This document shows, in pieces, positions 9,479 to 19,350 of a DNA stretch of 64,000 nt; positions within the stretch are counted from its first letter, which is position 1; each line of letters starts with the position of its first letter. Under the pieces are notes generated by a model. The model did not search any database. It had not been told where the DNA came from and saw only the letters and a program-made list of their open reading frames with translations. The translations under genes were made by a program, and so were the position numbers. The stretch is taken from contig NZ_BSSM01000001.1 in the NCBI RefSeq assembly GCF_030269125.1, forward strand, positions 62,001-126,000. The letters run 5' to 3'. This DNA comes from Streptomyces hygroscopicus subsp. hygroscopicus (GTDB lineage Bacteria; Actinomycetota; Actinomycetes; Streptomycetales; Streptomycetaceae).

Positions 9479-9599
9479 CGGGCCGGGTCCGTCAGGCGCG
9501 GGAGCGACGGGCTCGGTGCGGACGGCGGCGGCGCGGTTCCGTCCGGCGAGCGACGGCAGGCCGCCCGCCGTGGCCGCCCCCGTCGCCCCACGGCGAGAC

Positions 9600-9637
9600 C
9601 CGCCCCGCCCCGCCAAGTGGCGTGCGGGGCGGGGCGG
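9600..9637 (-). terminator. GC hairpin after the SGNH hydrolase gene
   Basis: A perfect 14-bp stem (CCGCCCCGCCCCGC with GCGGGGCGGGGCGG) and a 10-base loop, ending 16 bases beyond the stop codon of the leftward gene at 9654. No U-tract follows, which is usual for Streptomyces terminators. Confidence 0.65.
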
Positions 9638-9653
9638 TTGGGTTCCGGAGGGA

Positions 9654-10472
9654 TCAGGCCACCGAGGCGATGCGCATCCGGATGTCCTCGGGGGACAACG
9701 CGCCCTTCGCCGTGACGTGGTCACCGGAGGACTCGCCGCGCAGGCGGCGGCCGATCCACGGCACCAGGTGCTCGCGGGCCCAGTGGACGTCGTCGCGGCG
9801 GACCTCCAGGGTGCCCCGGGGCGGCAGCGGCGGCCACGGCTGCTCCGGGTCGGCCGGGATCTCCAGGCCGAGCGCCTGCCCGGCGCGCAGCGCGACGCGG
9901 GTGTGCCCCTCGGGCGAGAGGTGCAGCCGGTCGCTGTCCCAGGCCCGGCGGTCCTGCACGGACCTCAGCGACCACAGGTCGAGCACGGGGCAGCCGTACC
10001 GGTCCGCGATGGCCCGGACATGGCCGTTGTACGTGGCGATCTTGCCGCGCAGGTGCTTGAGCAGGGGGACGCCCCGGGTGTCGAAGCCGGTGGTCACCAG
10101 CACGGTGCCGGCGGCCTCGGCGAGCCGGGCCACGGCCGCCTCGAAGCGCTCGGCCACCTCGTCCGGGTCGGTGCCGGGCCGCAGGATGTCGTTGCCGCCC
10201 GCGCAGAGGGAGACCAGGTCCGGGGCGAGCGCCACGGCCCGCGGAACCTGGTCGGCCACGATCTGGTCCAGCAGCTTCCCGCGCACGGCGAGATTGGTGT
10301 ACTGGAAATCGCCCTCGGGCCGCCGATCGGCGAGCAGGACCGCGAACCGGTCGGCCCAGCCCACGAACGCCCCGTCGGGGCCGGGATCGCCGACGCCCTC
10401 GGTGAAGCTGTCCCCCACCGCCACGTACGACCCGATCACTGATCTGCTGTCATTCTTCGAATCGTCTGCCAC
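9654..10472 (-). CDS. SGNH/GDSL-family hydrolase
   Basis: A 272-aa predicted esterase or lipase of the SGNH superfamily. Block I is AVGDSFTEGVGD (about 19-30) with the nucleophile serine, block III is LCAGGNDILRPG (about 92-103) with the oxyanion Asn, and block V is DSDRLHLSPEGH (about 180) with the catalytic Asp and His. There is no signal peptide, so it is probably cytoplasmic; the substrate is unknown. It is followed by a strong hairpin and preceded by 128 non-coding bases. Confidence 0.9.
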   Translation of the reverse strand: MADDSKNDSRSVIGSYVAVGDSFTEGVGDPGPDGAFVGWADRFAVLLADRRPEGDFQYTNLAVRGKLLDQIVADQVPRAVALAPDLVSLCAGGNDILRPGTDPDEVAERFEAAVARLAEAAGTVLVTTGFDTRGVPLLKHLRGKIATYNGHVRAIADRYGCPVLDLWSLRSVQDRRAWDSDRLHLSPEGHTRVALRAGQALGLEIPADPEQPWPPLPPRGTLEVRRDDVHWAREHLVPWIGRRLRGESSGDHVTAKGALSPEDIRMRIASVA

Positions 10473-10600
10473 GTCGGACCATGATTCACCTCGGGGTGTG
10501 ACTTACGCGACCGTAGGAAAGGGTTGACGAACGGTGAGATGAGCCACTCCCGAAGATTCCCCGATCCAGGAATACGGCCGCAGTCGGCGCTGTTCGGGCC

Positions 10601-12747
10601 TCAGATGCGCCGCCGCCGGATCACCGTGGCGTCCAGGTCGCCCTTCAGACCCACCGCCAGCCCGTGGTGCAGCAGGACCGCCCCGCGATGCACCTCGCCC
10701 GTCTCCCGGCACGCGTACGACGCCGTCGGGTCGAGGCCGCGCAGCCGCAGCGCCGGCACGGGTTCGCCGTAGCGCTGCGCCGGGAGCCGGGCGAGGACCA
10801 CGCTCTCGTCGCCCAGGACGTACTGCACCGCGCCGAGTCCGCCCGTCGGGGGCCGCAGCCGGTACAGCTCGCCGTGCTGCACCAGCGGCCGGATCTCCTT
10901 GTACAGTCCCACCCACCGCGCGGTCTCGGCCAGTTCCTCCTCGCTCCACCGGCCGAGGTCTCCGCCGATGCCGAGGACGCCCGCCATGGCGCTGACGAAG
11001 CGGAACCTCAGGCTGCTGACCCGCCCGTTGAGCTGGGTGTTCGGGCTGTCGGTGACCCACGCGGCCATGACCCGGGCCGGGTGCAGCTGGCTGAAGCCGT
11101 GCTGGATGGCGAGCCGGTCCAGCGGGTCGGTGTTGTCGGAGGTCCACACCTGGTCGGTGCGGCCGAGCACCCCGAGGTCGATCCGGCCGCCGCCGCCCGA
11201 GCAGGACTCGAAGGCGACACCGGGGTGGGCGGCGCGCAACCGGTCGAGGAGACCGTGGAAGGCGCGGACGTGGTCCACCCACAGCCGCTGCGGATACGGC
11301 TCCCCGGGCCGGCCGGCGTCGGTGAAGCACCGGTTGAAGTCCCACTTCACGAAGTCGATCGGAGTGCCGGAGAGCAGGGCGTCGAGCCGCTCCCACAGGT
11401 ACTCCTGGACATCGTGCCGGGCGAGGTTGAGGACCAGCTGGTCGCGGAACTCGGTGCGCCTGCGGCCGTGCTGGTGCTGCACCCAGTCCGGGTGGGCGCG
11501 GTAGAGGTCGCTGTCCGGGTTGACCATCTCCGGTTCGACCCAGATACCGAACCGCATGCCCAGCCCGTGGACCTGGTCGGCGAGGGGCGTGAGGCCGCCC
11601 GGGAAACGGTCGGGGTTCGGGGTCCAGTCACCGAGCCCGGCGCTGTCGTCGGTGCGGGCGCCGAACCAGCCGTCGTCCACCACGAACAGCTCCACGCCGA
11701 TCGCGGCGGCCCGCCGGGCGAGTCCCCACTGCTGCCGGGCGGAGATGCCGAAGCCGGTCGCCTCCCAGGAGTTGAAGAGCACCGGCCGGTCCCGCCCGGC
11801 GTCCGGGACGACGTACGCGCGCTGGTAGGCGTGCCAGGCGCGGCTCGCCCCGCCGAAGCCGCCGTCGGCGAAGAGGCCGGCGAAGACGGGGGTGGTGTAC
11901 GACTCCCCGGGTGCGAGGAGCAGCAGGCCCGAGTCGTCGTATCCGGCGCCGCCGGTGATCTGCACGCGCGCGTCGGGGAGTTGGGCGACGGCGATGCGCC
12001 AGGAGCCGGACCAGCCGAGCGCGCAGCCGTAGACCTCGCCCCGCTCCTCGGTGGCGTCGGTCTCGAGGGCGACCCAGGGCAGGTGCTGGTGGCCGGTGTG
12101 GCCGCGGCGGCTGCCGATGATCTGCTCGCCGTAGCGCGGTGGCGAGCCGGGACTCGGCGGCCCAGCGGCCGTGCAGCCGGGACAGGCGCCGGCCCTCGCG
12201 GTCGGGCAGCGTCCAGGTGGCCGCGTCGGCGCGCAGCAGTTCCACGGACGCGTCCCCGCCGTTGCGCAGGCTCACCCAGCGCTCCAGGACGTCGTCGCGC
12301 ATCCGGTAGTGCAGTGATGGCCAGCCCGCCGTCCTCGAACCGCAGCCGCAGCTCGCCCCCTCCGCCCTCGCCTCCCCCTTCGCGCGAGGCGTCGCACGCG
12401 GCGCCGCCCGGGGTGTCGTACGCGAGGCCGTAGGAGTCCGCGCACGAGGTGTCGTACGACACGAAGCGCCACTGGGTGCCGCGCCGCTCGCCGGTGCGCA
12501 CGGACAGGGCGGGGCGTACGAAGCGCGGGCCGCCGTCGACGGGGTACTCCTCGCGGCCGTCGAGCGGGGACTCGAAGGGGCGGTACGCGGGCAGCGGACG
12601 GGCGGCGAGGGCCTCGGCGTCCGCGAGGGTGATCCGCGGCCCCCAGTGCAGATGCACCAGCTCGTCCGCGTCGGTGAGACGCAGGGCGTAGCCGCTGGTG
12701 GGCCCCGACAGCAGCCAGGTGCGGCCGTCCTCCGCGACATCCGTCAT
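10601..12747 (-). pseudogene. GH36 alpha-galactosidase interrupted by two frame changes
   Basis: The three pieces together encode about 715 aa, the normal length for GH36 alpha-galactosidases. The N-terminal beta-sandwich part runs from ATG 12747 (MTDVAEDGRTWLL, with GAGG upstream) to about 12317. There the frame changes into a segment reading LHYRMRDDVLERWVSLRNGG, and it changes again near 12135 into YGEQIIGSRRG and the catalytic barrel. The barrel is intact: nucleophile region FVKWDFNR, GGGGRIDLG, and acid/base region TSDNTDPLDR. Each shift equals one extra base or two missing bases. Either the gene is a recent pseudogene or the sequence has indel errors. There is no signal peptide. Confidence 0.8.
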
Positions 12748-12917
12748 CAATACCTCACAGTCGCCAACGGAAACGCTCACGTACGCGCATCATCAGCCCG
12801 TACGCCCCCGGTGACAATGCCTGTGGACAACTCATTGCCCCACGAAACCAATGCCGTATGGTCGACGCAGCGCCCGCCGCGAGCCGTGACGGCGGGGACC
12901 GATCGGGAGGAGCCCCC

Positions 12918-13715
12918 GTGACGCAGCAGGTCCCGTCGACCGAGCCGGAGCTGGCCGGTGTGCGCAATTTCCGTGACGTCGGCGGGCTGCCGACCGTGGA
13001 CGGCCGCCGGCTGCGCCACGGCGTGCTGTTCCGCAGCGGCCACCTGGCGCACGCCACCGCGCAGGACGCGGCCTTCCTCTCCTCTCTGGGCCTGCACACC
13101 ATCTTCGACTTCCGCAACGCGGCCGACCAGAAGCTCGAGGGCCCGGACGTCGCGCTGCCCGGCGTGCGCAATGTGAACCTGCCGCTGAGCGACCCGGCGG
13201 ACGGCGCCGAGTTCTGGAAGATGGTCCGCGACGGCGACCTCGACGAGCTGCGCTCGATCCTGGACGACGGCAAGGGCGCGGCCCGGATGGTGGCCTCGTA
13301 CCGGTCGACGGTCCGCAACCGCACCAGCGAGCACTCCCGGGTGCTGCACGCGATCGCCGAGGACAGCGTGCCCGCGCTCATGCACTGCGCGGCCGGCAAG
13401 GACCGCGCGGGGATCTCCATAGCCGTCACGCTCCTCGCCGTGGGCGTGGAGCGTGACGCGATCGTGGCCGACTACCTGGAGTCCAACGCCAAGCACCGCC
13501 GCTACAAGGTGCAGCGCAGCGGCAGTGCGGAGAGTGCGTACACGCCCGAGGTGATGGAACTGCTCAGCCCGCTCTTCGACGCGCGCGCCGAGTACCTGGC
13601 GGCCGCCTTCGACAGCATCGAGGAGACCTGGGGCAGTGTGGACGGCTATCTGGAGAAGGGTCTGCGGCTGACCCCGGCGACCCGGGAGCGGCTGCGGGCG
13701 CGCCTGGTGGACTGA
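12918..13715 (+). CDS. Tyrosine-protein phosphatase (PtpB/IphP-like)
   Basis: A 265-aa protein with the PTP catalytic loop HCAAGKDRAGI at about residue 157 (nucleophile Cys, binding Arg) and the N-terminal RNFRDVGGLPTVDGRRLRHG signature of the mycobacterial PtpB/IphP group, whose members show dual protein and phosphoinositide phosphatase activity. The GTG start at 12918 was chosen because GGGAGGAG ends five bases before it; an ATG 60 bases upstream lacks a ribosome-binding site. It diverges from the broken alpha-galactosidase gene across about 170 bases. Confidence 0.9.
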   Translation: MTQQVPSTEPELAGVRNFRDVGGLPTVDGRRLRHGVLFRSGHLAHATAQDAAFLSSLGLHTIFDFRNAADQKLEGPDVALPGVRNVNLPLSDPADGAEFWKMVRDGDLDELRSILDDGKGAARMVASYRSTVRNRTSEHSRVLHAIAEDSVPALMHCAAGKDRAGISIAVTLLAVGVERDAIVADYLESNAKHRRYKVQRSGSAESAYTPEVMELLSPLFDARAEYLAAAFDSIEETWGSVDGYLEKGLRLTPATRERLRARLVD

Positions 13716-13733
13716 CCCGTTCGTCCGGCGCGC

Positions 13734-13758
13734 GCCCGCTCCGGTCGAGGAAGCGGGC
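13734..13758. terminator. Small hairpin between convergent genes
   Basis: GCCCGCT and AGCGGGC form a 7-bp stem with an 11-base loop, exactly in the gap between the phosphatase stop and the stop of the leftward DUF6126-type gene. It may terminate both, but the stem is short. Confidence 0.4.
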
Positions 13759-13881
13759 TCAGCCCTTGCCCCCGACCGCGAACAGCAGGTAGAGGAACGC
13801 GGCGAGGACGTGCCCGGCGGCGATGTAGATGATCAGCCGGATCCACAGGGAACGGGGGAACTTGGTCTCGAGGTTGCTCAT
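13759..13881 (-). CDS. DUF6126-type 40-aa membrane peptide
   Basis: A 40-aa protein, MSNLETKFPRSLWIRL followed by one hydrophobic helix (about residues 15-36, LIIYIAAGHVLAAFLYLLFA) and a short GGKG tail. This is the pattern I associate with the Streptomyces DUF6126 family. Its ATG overlaps the stop of the XRE-cupin regulator (ATGA), so it is translated with it. The pairing with the regulator suggests a shared function, but none is known. Confidence 0.75.
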   Translation of the reverse strand: MSNLETKFPRSLWIRLIIYIAAGHVLAAFLYLLFAVGGKG

Positions 13882-14504
13882 GGCAGCTCTCCGTTCAGGT
13901 GCCCCAGGCACAGTGCGGCCGTGGGGCTCTGCAGCAGGGTGTGGACGAACAGCAGCTCCACGCCGTCGGGGTCCTCGGCGGCGAGGCGGTGCGGGGTGAG
14001 CGAGTCGAAGTGGGCGCTGTCGCCGGGGGCGAGCAGATGCGTGCCGTCGCCGAGGCGCAGCCGCAGCCGTCCCTTGAGGACATAGAGCCATTCCTCGCCG
14101 GGGTGGACACGCACGATGTCGCTCTGCGTGCCGTACGGCGCGTGCACCCGCAGGGCCTGCATCCCGCGGCCGGGGGCGCCGGCCTGGAAGTAGGTCCAGC
14201 CGGCGGCCCGCGTCGGGTCCATGTCGGCGGCCCGGACGATCGCGTTCTGGTCGGCGACCCGTTCGCCGAGGAGTTCGGAGACGGTCGTACCGTAGATACG
14301 GGCGAGCGCGAGCAGCATCGGCAGCGAGGGCTGTCGCTGCCCGGTCTCCAGCCGGGACAGATGGGCCGGCGAGAGCCCGGCGTCCCGGGCCGCGGCCTCC
14401 AGGGTGAGACCGGCCCGTCGGCGCAGTGCGCGCAGCTGCGGCGCGACGGCGGGCAGATCGTCACCCTGACCCGCCGCCCGCGACGCGGCATCTGAGGCGT
14501 TCAT
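13878..14504 (-). CDS. XRE-family regulator with C-terminal cupin domain
   Basis: A 208-aa transcription factor. An XRE helix-turn-helix lies at about residues 23-80 (LRALRRRAGLTLEAAARDAG, then LSPAHLSRLETGQRQPSLPM), and a cupin_2 fold at about 125-195 (VHPGEEWLYVLKGRLRLRLGDGTHLLAPGDSAHFDS). Such proteins sense small metabolites through the cupin. Two tandem TTGCC-N5-GGCAA palindromes lie 20-55 bases upstream and are probable autoregulatory operators. It is co-translated with the small membrane peptide downstream. Confidence 0.92.
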   Translation of the reverse strand: MNASDAASRAAGQGDDLPAVAPQLRALRRRAGLTLEAAARDAGLSPAHLSRLETGQRQPSLPMLLALARIYGTTVSELLGERVADQNAIVRAADMDPTRAAGWTYFQAGAPGRGMQALRVHAPYGTQSDIVRVHPGEEWLYVLKGRLRLRLGDGTHLLAPGDSAHFDSLTPHRLAAEDPDGVELLFVHTLLQSPTAALCLGHLNGELP

Positions 14505-14523
14505 GCCTCCATTCAGCCTCGAC

Positions 14524-14559
14524 TTTGCCCCTATGGCAAATTTCTTGCCTCTGAGGCAA
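14524..14559. promoter_or_regulatory. Tandem TTGCC-N5-GGCAA operator pair
   Basis: Site 1 is TTTGCC-CCTAT-GGCAAA (14524-14540). Site 2 is TTGCC-TCTGA-GGCAA (14545-14559). Their centres are 20 bp apart, two helical turns, so two dimers could bind the same DNA face. They lie between the XRE-cupin gene and the divergent small membrane protein gene, and fit an autoregulatory operator for the XRE protein. Confidence 0.65.
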
Positions 14560-14589
14560 AAGCCTTCCGCTGCTACGATCGACCCAGCT

Positions 14590-14605
14590 TTTGAACGCGT
14601 TCAAA
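14590..14605. promoter_or_regulatory. 16-bp palindrome of TetR-operator type
   Basis: TTTGAACGCGTTCAAA is a perfect 16-bp dyad of the TTGAAC..GTTCAA kind found in many Streptomyces TetR operators. It lies 15 bases before the start codon of the downstream membrane protein gene, where a repressor would block transcription. No intact TetR gene is present nearby. Confidence 0.5.
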
Positions 14606-14620
14606 GCATGGGGGTTCCGC

Positions 14621-14908
14621 ATGTCCCACCTGTCCGACCGCACCACGCCCGGCCCTGACGACTCACCGGCCACGCTGCTCGGCCCCACCTCCCTCGTTCT
14701 CGGGATCGTGGGAGCCCTGGGCATCTGCCCGCCGCTCATGCTGTTCCCGCTGACGCTGCTCGCGGGCGCGCTCGCGGTCACCTTCGGTCTCGCCGGCGTC
14801 CACTACGCCAGACGAGGGGTCGGCCGGATGTGGCCGGCCGTCACCGGAACCGTTCTCGGCGCGGCCGGCTTCGTCTACCCGTGGCTGCTGCTCATGGTCA
14901 TGCTCTGA
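14621..14908 (+). CDS. Small DUF4190-like membrane protein
   Basis: A 95-aa protein with a polar N-terminus (about 25 residues) and two hydrophobic stretches: a long one at about 27-60 (LGPTSLVLGIVGALGICPPL ...) that may form two passes, and one at 73-95 (AVTGTVLGAAGFVYPWLLLM). This resembles the short DUF4190-type membrane proteins common in Streptomyces. The ATG start at 14621 follows a G-run (GGGGG) eight bases upstream and removes the operator from the coding region. It converges on hpnO, with only 4 bases between the stops. Function unknown. Confidence 0.65.
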   Translation: MSHLSDRTTPGPDDSPATLLGPTSLVLGIVGALGICPPLMLFPLTLLAGALAVTFGLAGVHYARRGVGRMWPAVTGTVLGAAGFVYPWLLLMVML

Positions 14909-14912
14909 CCGA

Positions 14913-16298
14913 TCAGCGGTTGGCGACCGCCTGTTTGATCAGCGTCTTGCCGAAGTCCCACATCAGGCCGCCGCCGTTGTGCGCGTCGTCCATGACGGCG
15001 GTGAAGCCCTCGATGAACCGGTCCACGTCCGCCTCGCCGAAGACGAGTGGCGGGATCAGCTTGATGACTTCGAGGTGGTCGCCGGAGACCTGGGTCAGGA
15101 TCCGGTGCCGTTGCAGCAGCGGCACGACGACCATCTGGGCGAACAGCCCCTTGCGGGCGGCCTGGAGCATGGCCCAGCGGCTGCGCAGCTTCAGCGAGGA
15201 CGGCCTGCCGAACTCGATCCCGATCATCAGGCCCCGGCCGCGGACGTCGGCGAGCAGCTCGTACCTGTCGATCAGCTCGGTGAGGCGGGACTTCAGCAGG
15301 TCGCCCGTGGTGCGCACGCCCGCGACGATCTGCTCGTTCTCCATCACCGACAGCACGGCGAGCCCGCACGCCATCGCCTGCGCGTTGGAACCGAAGCTCG
15401 CCGAGTGGACGAGGACGCGGTCCATGGACGAGTAGACCTTCTTGAAGATCCAGTCCTTGCCGAGGGTGGCGCCGACCGGGACGTAGCCGCCGGACAGGGC
15501 CTTGGCGACGCACACCAGGTCCGGCTCCACGCCGTCCTCGTGCTGGTAGGCGTAGAAGTCGCCGGTGCGGCCGAGGCCGGTCTGCACCTCGTCGGCGATC
15601 AGGAGCGCCCTGTGCTTGCGCAGCAGCTCCTGCGCGGCGCGCAGATAGCCGGGGGGCGCCTCGTGCACGCCCTTTCCCTGGATCGGCTCCACGATCAGCG
15701 CGGCCACGTCGCCCTTCTTCAACTCCCGTGCCAGGGCGTCGAGATCACCGAGCGGTACGGCGGTGTCGGGCAGCAGCGGGGCGAAGCCGTCGCGGAAACC
15801 GGTCTCACCGTTGACGGACAGCGAGCCGGTGGTCAGTCCGTGGAAGGCGTGCGCGCAGTACAGGACGCGGGGCCTGCCGGTGGCGTAGCGGGCGAACTTC
15901 AGCGCCGTCTCGACCGCCTCGGTCCCGCTGTTGCCGAAGAACACCCGGTCCAGGTGCGGGCTGTGCGCGAGCAGCCGCTCGGCGAGCAGTCCGGGCAGCG
16001 GCTGACAGTCGAACCGGGTGAGGTCGGCGAGGTCGAGGTCGAGGACGTCGTGCAGCGCCTTGCGGACGACCGGGTGGTGGCGGCCGAGGCCCATCACCCC
16101 GAACCCGGCGAGCATGTCCAGGTAGTCGTTGCCCTCGGCGTCGAAGAAGTGGGCGCCCTCGGCACGCTCGTAGACCTTGTCGAAGCCGATGGTGTGCAAC
16201 ATGCGCGGGAGCTGTGGGTTGAGGTACTTCGCGTGCAGCTCGTATCGCTCGGCTCCGCGCTCGGCGAGCAGGGCGCCGAGGTCGAACTCGGTGGTCAT
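14913..16298 (-). CDS. hpnO: Hopanoid-associated aminotransferase (aminobacteriohopanetriol formation)
   Basis: A 461-aa PLP aminotransferase of class III. PLP-binding signatures are [17 protein letters not shown] (about 120), [14 protein letters not shown] (about 232) and the lysine segment [14 protein letters not shown] (about 267). In hopanoid operons this enzyme converts a ribosylhopane-derived aldehyde into aminobacteriohopanetriol. It is the last gene of the hpn/MEP operon, and its start overlaps the dxs stop by 4 bases (ATGA). Confidence 0.92.
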   Translation of the reverse strand: MTTEFDLGALLAERGAERYELHAKYLNPQLPRMLHTIGFDKVYERAEGAHFFDAEGNDYLDMLAGFGVMGLGRHHPVVRKALHDVLDLDLADLTRFDCQPLPGLLAERLLAHSPHLDRVFFGNSGTEAVETALKFARYATGRPRVLYCAHAFHGLTTGSLSVNGETGFRDGFAPLLPDTAVPLGDLDALARELKKGDVAALIVEPIQGKGVHEAPPGYLRAAQELLRKHRALLIADEVQTGLGRTGDFYAYQHEDGVEPDLVCVAKALSGGYVPVGATLGKDWIFKKVYSSMDRVLVHSASFGSNAQAMACGLAVLSVMENEQIVAGVRTTGDLLKSRLTELIDRYELLADVRGRGLMIGIEFGRPSSLKLRSRWAMLQAARKGLFAQMVVVPLLQRHRILTQVSGDHLEVIKLIPPLVFGEADVDRFIEGFTAVMDDAHNGGGLMWDFGKTLIKQAVANR

Positions 16299-18193
16299 TC
16301 ACTCTCCTTGACTGCGCCGGCGACGTCCTTGACGGCCAGGCTCCCACTGATCCGCCCGGCGATCTCCACGGGCGTGAGGCCGATGTCGGCCAGTACTTCG
16401 CTGCGCTTGGCGTGCGGCAGGAACTGGTCCGGGATGCCGAACAGCCGCACCGGCACGTCCACCCCGGCGTCCCTCAGGGCCTGCGCCACGGCCGAACCGA
16501 CGCCGGAGGCACGGCTGTTGTCCTCGACCACGGCCACCAGCCGGTGTTCGGCGGCCAGCCGAGGCAGGTCCGGGTCGACGGGTTTGACCCACCGGGGGTC
16601 CACCACCGTGCACCCGGCGCCGCCCTCGGCGAGGAGTTCGGCGGCCTTGAGGCACACCGGTGCCATCACCCCGACGGCCACCAGCAGCACCGCCGGCCGC
16701 TCGGCCCGGTGCAGCACGTCCATGCCGCCCACCCGGTCGAGGGCCGGGATGTCCGGGCCGACGCTCTCCTTCGGGAACCGCAGCACCGTGGGCGCGTCGT
16801 CCACGGCGACCGCCTCGCGCAGCTGGGTCCGCAGCTGCGTGGCGTCGCGCGGGGCGGCGATCCGCAGGCCAGGCACCACCTGGAGGAGCGACATGTCCCA
16901 CATCCCGTTGTGGGAGGCGCCGTCGGGGCCGGTGACGCCGGCCCGGTCGAGGACGAAGGTGACCCCGCAGCGGTGCAGGGCGACGTCCATCAGCAACTGG
17001 TCGAAGGCGCGGTTGAGGAAGGTGGCGTAGAGGGCGACGACCGGATGCAGTCCGGCGGTGGCGAGCCCGGCGGCGGAGGCGACCGCGTGCTGTTCGGCGA
17101 TGCCCACGTCCCACACCCGGTCCGGGAAGCGCTCGGCGAAGGCGCCGAGGCCGACCGGGTGCAGCATGGCGGCGGTGAGCGCGACGACGTCCTCCCGCTC
17201 CTCGCCGAGCCGGGCGATCTCCTCGCCGAACACCGAGGTCCAGGACGGAGCGCCGGAGGAGGAGAGCGGTTCGCAGGTCAGCGGGTCCATCACGCCGACG
17301 GTGTGGAAGCGGTCCAGCTCGTCGGCGAGCGCGGGCTCGTATCCGCGGCCCTTCTCGGTCAGGCAGTGCACGAGGACCGGGCCGTGGAAGCGCTTGGCGC
17401 GGCGCAGCGCGGACTCGACGGCCCCGATGTCGTGTCCGTCGACCGGGCCGATGTACTTGAGGCCCAGGTCCTCGAAGAGTCCCTGCGGGGCGAAGGCGTC
17501 CTTGAGGCCCTTCTTCGCGCCGTGCAGGGACTCGTAGAGGGTGGCGCCGACGACGGGGGTCCGCTGGAGCATCTCCTTGCCCCAGGCGAGGAACTTCTCG
17601 TAGCCGTCGGTGGTGCGCAGGGTGGCCAGATGGTCGGCGAGGCCGCCTATGGTGGGGGCGTAGGAGCGCGCGTTGTCGTTGACGACGATGATCAGCGGGC
17701 GGTCCGGCGCGTCCGCGATGTTGTTCAGCGCCTCCCAGGCCATGCCGCCGGTCAGCGCGCCGTCCCCCACGACCGCGACCACATGGCCCCGCTCCCCCTT
17801 CACCTGACGGGCCTTGGCGAGGCCGTCGGCCCAGCCGAGCGCGGCGGAGGCGTGGCTGTTCTCGATGACGTCGTGCTCGGACTCCTCGCGGGAGGGGTAG
17901 CCGGACAAGCCGCCCTTGCCCCGCAACTTGGAGAAGTCCTGACGTCCTGTCAGAAGCTTGTGGACGTACGACTGATGGCCGGTGTCCCACAGGATCCGGT
18001 CGACCGGCGACTCGAAGACCCGGTGCAGGGCGATGGTCAGTTCCACCACACCCAGGTTGGGTCCGAGGTGACCGCCGGTGCGTGCGACCGCGTGCACCAG
18101 GAACTCGCGTATCTCCTCGGCCAGTACGCCGAGTTCGTCCCCGGACAGCCCCTTCAGGTCCCGCGGTCGCCGGATCGTCTCCAGAATCGTCAC
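16295..18193 (-). CDS. dxs: 1-deoxy-D-xylulose-5-phosphate synthase
   Basis: A 632-aa thiamine-diphosphate enzyme that condenses pyruvate and glyceraldehyde 3-phosphate, the first step of the MEP isoprenoid pathway. Signatures are [16 protein letters not shown] (about 75), the ThDP motif [16 protein letters not shown] (about 145), and the pyrimidine-domain segment [17 protein letters not shown] (about 370). The GTG start [13 protein letters not shown] was chosen because it matches usual DXS N-termini and GAGAGGGGG lies about ten bases upstream; a GTG at 18235 overlapping the ispG stop is possible. Probably a hopanoid-dedicated copy. Confidence 0.94.
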   Translation of the reverse strand: MTILETIRRPRDLKGLSGDELGVLAEEIREFLVHAVARTGGHLGPNLGVVELTIALHRVFESPVDRILWDTGHQSYVHKLLTGRQDFSKLRGKGGLSGYPSREESEHDVIENSHASAALGWADGLAKARQVKGERGHVVAVVGDGALTGGMAWEALNNIADAPDRPLIIVVNDNARSYAPTIGGLADHLATLRTTDGYEKFLAWGKEMLQRTPVVGATLYESLHGAKKGLKDAFAPQGLFEDLGLKYIGPVDGHDIGAVESALRRAKRFHGPVLVHCLTEKGRGYEPALADELDRFHTVGVMDPLTCEPLSSSGAPSWTSVFGEEIARLGEEREDVVALTAAMLHPVGLGAFAERFPDRVWDVGIAEQHAVASAAGLATAGLHPVVALYATFLNRAFDQLLMDVALHRCGVTFVLDRAGVTGPDGASHNGMWDMSLLQVVPGLRIAAPRDATQLRTQLREAVAVDDAPTVLRFPKESVGPDIPALDRVGGMDVLHRAERPAVLLVAVGVMAPVCLKAAELLAEGGAGCTVVDPRWVKPVDPDLPRLAAEHRLVAVVEDNSRASGVGSAVAQALRDAGVDVPVRLFGIPDQFLPHAKRSEVLADIGLTPVEIAGRISGSLAVKDVAGAVKESE

Positions 18194-18231
18194 GTTCGTG
18201 GCCCCCTCTCGCTCCGTGCAGTTACGTGGAC

Positions 18232-19347
18232 TCACTTCATCCGCTCGGCGAGCCGCTGCGCCTCCTCGATCAGGGTCTCGACGATCCGTGACTCGGGGAC
18301 GGTCTTGACGACCTCCCCCTTGACGAAGATCTGTCCCTTTCCGTTGCCTGAGGCAACTCCCAGATCGGCCTCACGGGCCTCCCCAGGGCCGTTGACCACA
18401 CAGCCCATCACCGCCACCCGCAGGGGCACTTCGAGACCGTCCAGCCCCGCCGTGACCTCTTCGGCGAGCTTGTAGACGTCGACCTGGGCGCGCCCGCAGG
18501 AGGGGCAGGAGACGATCTCCAGGCCGCGCCGGCGCAGGTTCAGCGACTCCAGGATCTGGGTGCCGACCTTGACCTCCTCGACGGGCGGCGCGGACAGCGA
18601 GACGCGGATGGTGTCGCCGATGCCCTGGGACAGCAACGCCCCGAACGCCACAGCCGACTTGATGGTGCCCTGGAAGGAGGGTCCGGCCTCGGTGACGCCG
18701 AGGTGGAGGGGGTAGTCGCACTGCGCGACGAGCTGGCGGTATGCCTCGATCATCACGACCGGGTCGTTGTGCTTGACCGAGATCTTGATGTCGCGGAAGT
18801 CGTGCTCCTCGAAGAGGGACGCCTCCCACAGGGCGCTCTCGACCAGCGCCTCCGGGGTGGCCTTGCCGTACTTCCGGAGCAGGCGCCGGTCCAGGGAGCC
18901 CGCGTTCACGCCGATGCGGATCGGGGTGCCGTGCTCCTTGGCGGCCTCGGCGATCTCCTTGACCTGGTCGTCGAACTTCTTGATGTTGCCCGGGTTCACG
19001 CGGACCGCCGCGCAGCCGGCCTCGATGGCCGCGAAGACGTACTTGGGCTGGAAGTGGATGTCCGCGATCACCGGGATCCGCGACTTCCGCGCGATGGTGG
19101 CGAGGGCGTCCGCGTCGTCCTGCGTGGGGCAGGCGACGCGGACGATCTGGCAGCCCGACGCGGTCAGCTCGGCGATCTGCTGGAGGGTGGCGCCGATGTC
19201 CGACGTACGGGTCGTCGTCATCGACTGCACGGACACCGGGGCCCCGCCCCCGACCGCCACCGGCCCGACCTGGATCCGCCGCGACCGCCGCCGCGGGGCC
19301 ACCTGCCGGGCCGGTACCTCGGGAACGCCCAGGGGTACGGCGGTCAC
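18232..19347 (-). CDS. ispG: 4-hydroxy-3-methylbut-2-enyl-diphosphate synthase
   Basis: A 371-aa [4Fe-4S] enzyme (GcpE) that converts MEcPP to HMBPP in the MEP pathway. The TIM-barrel N-terminal part contains [12 protein letters not shown] and [15 protein letters not shown]. The C-terminal cluster-binding cysteines are in [11 protein letters not shown] and [12 protein letters not shown], as required. It sits 3 bases after hpnH and 38 before dxs in the operon, tying precursor supply to hopanoid synthesis. Confidence 0.95.
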   Translation of the reverse strand: MTAVPLGVPEVPARQVAPRRRSRRIQVGPVAVGGGAPVSVQSMTTTRTSDIGATLQQIAELTASGCQIVRVACPTQDDADALATIARKSRIPVIADIHFQPKYVFAAIEAGCAAVRVNPGNIKKFDDQVKEIAEAAKEHGTPIRIGVNAGSLDRRLLRKYGKATPEALVESALWEASLFEEHDFRDIKISVKHNDPVVMIEAYRQLVAQCDYPLHLGVTEAGPSFQGTIKSAVAFGALLSQGIGDTIRVSLSAPPVEEVKVGTQILESLNLRRRGLEIVSCPSCGRAQVDVYKLAEEVTAGLDGLEVPLRVAVMGCVVNGPGEAREADLGVASGNGKGQIFVKGEVVKTVPESRIVETLIEEAQRLAERMK

Positions 19348-19350
19348 CGC

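Noticed and set aside
14524..14559. Reading the tandem dyads as Nur (nickel) boxes.
   Set aside because: Nur boxes are TTGCAA-N5-TTGCAA-like; these are TTGCC-N5-GGCAA, and an autoregulating XRE gene is adjacent.
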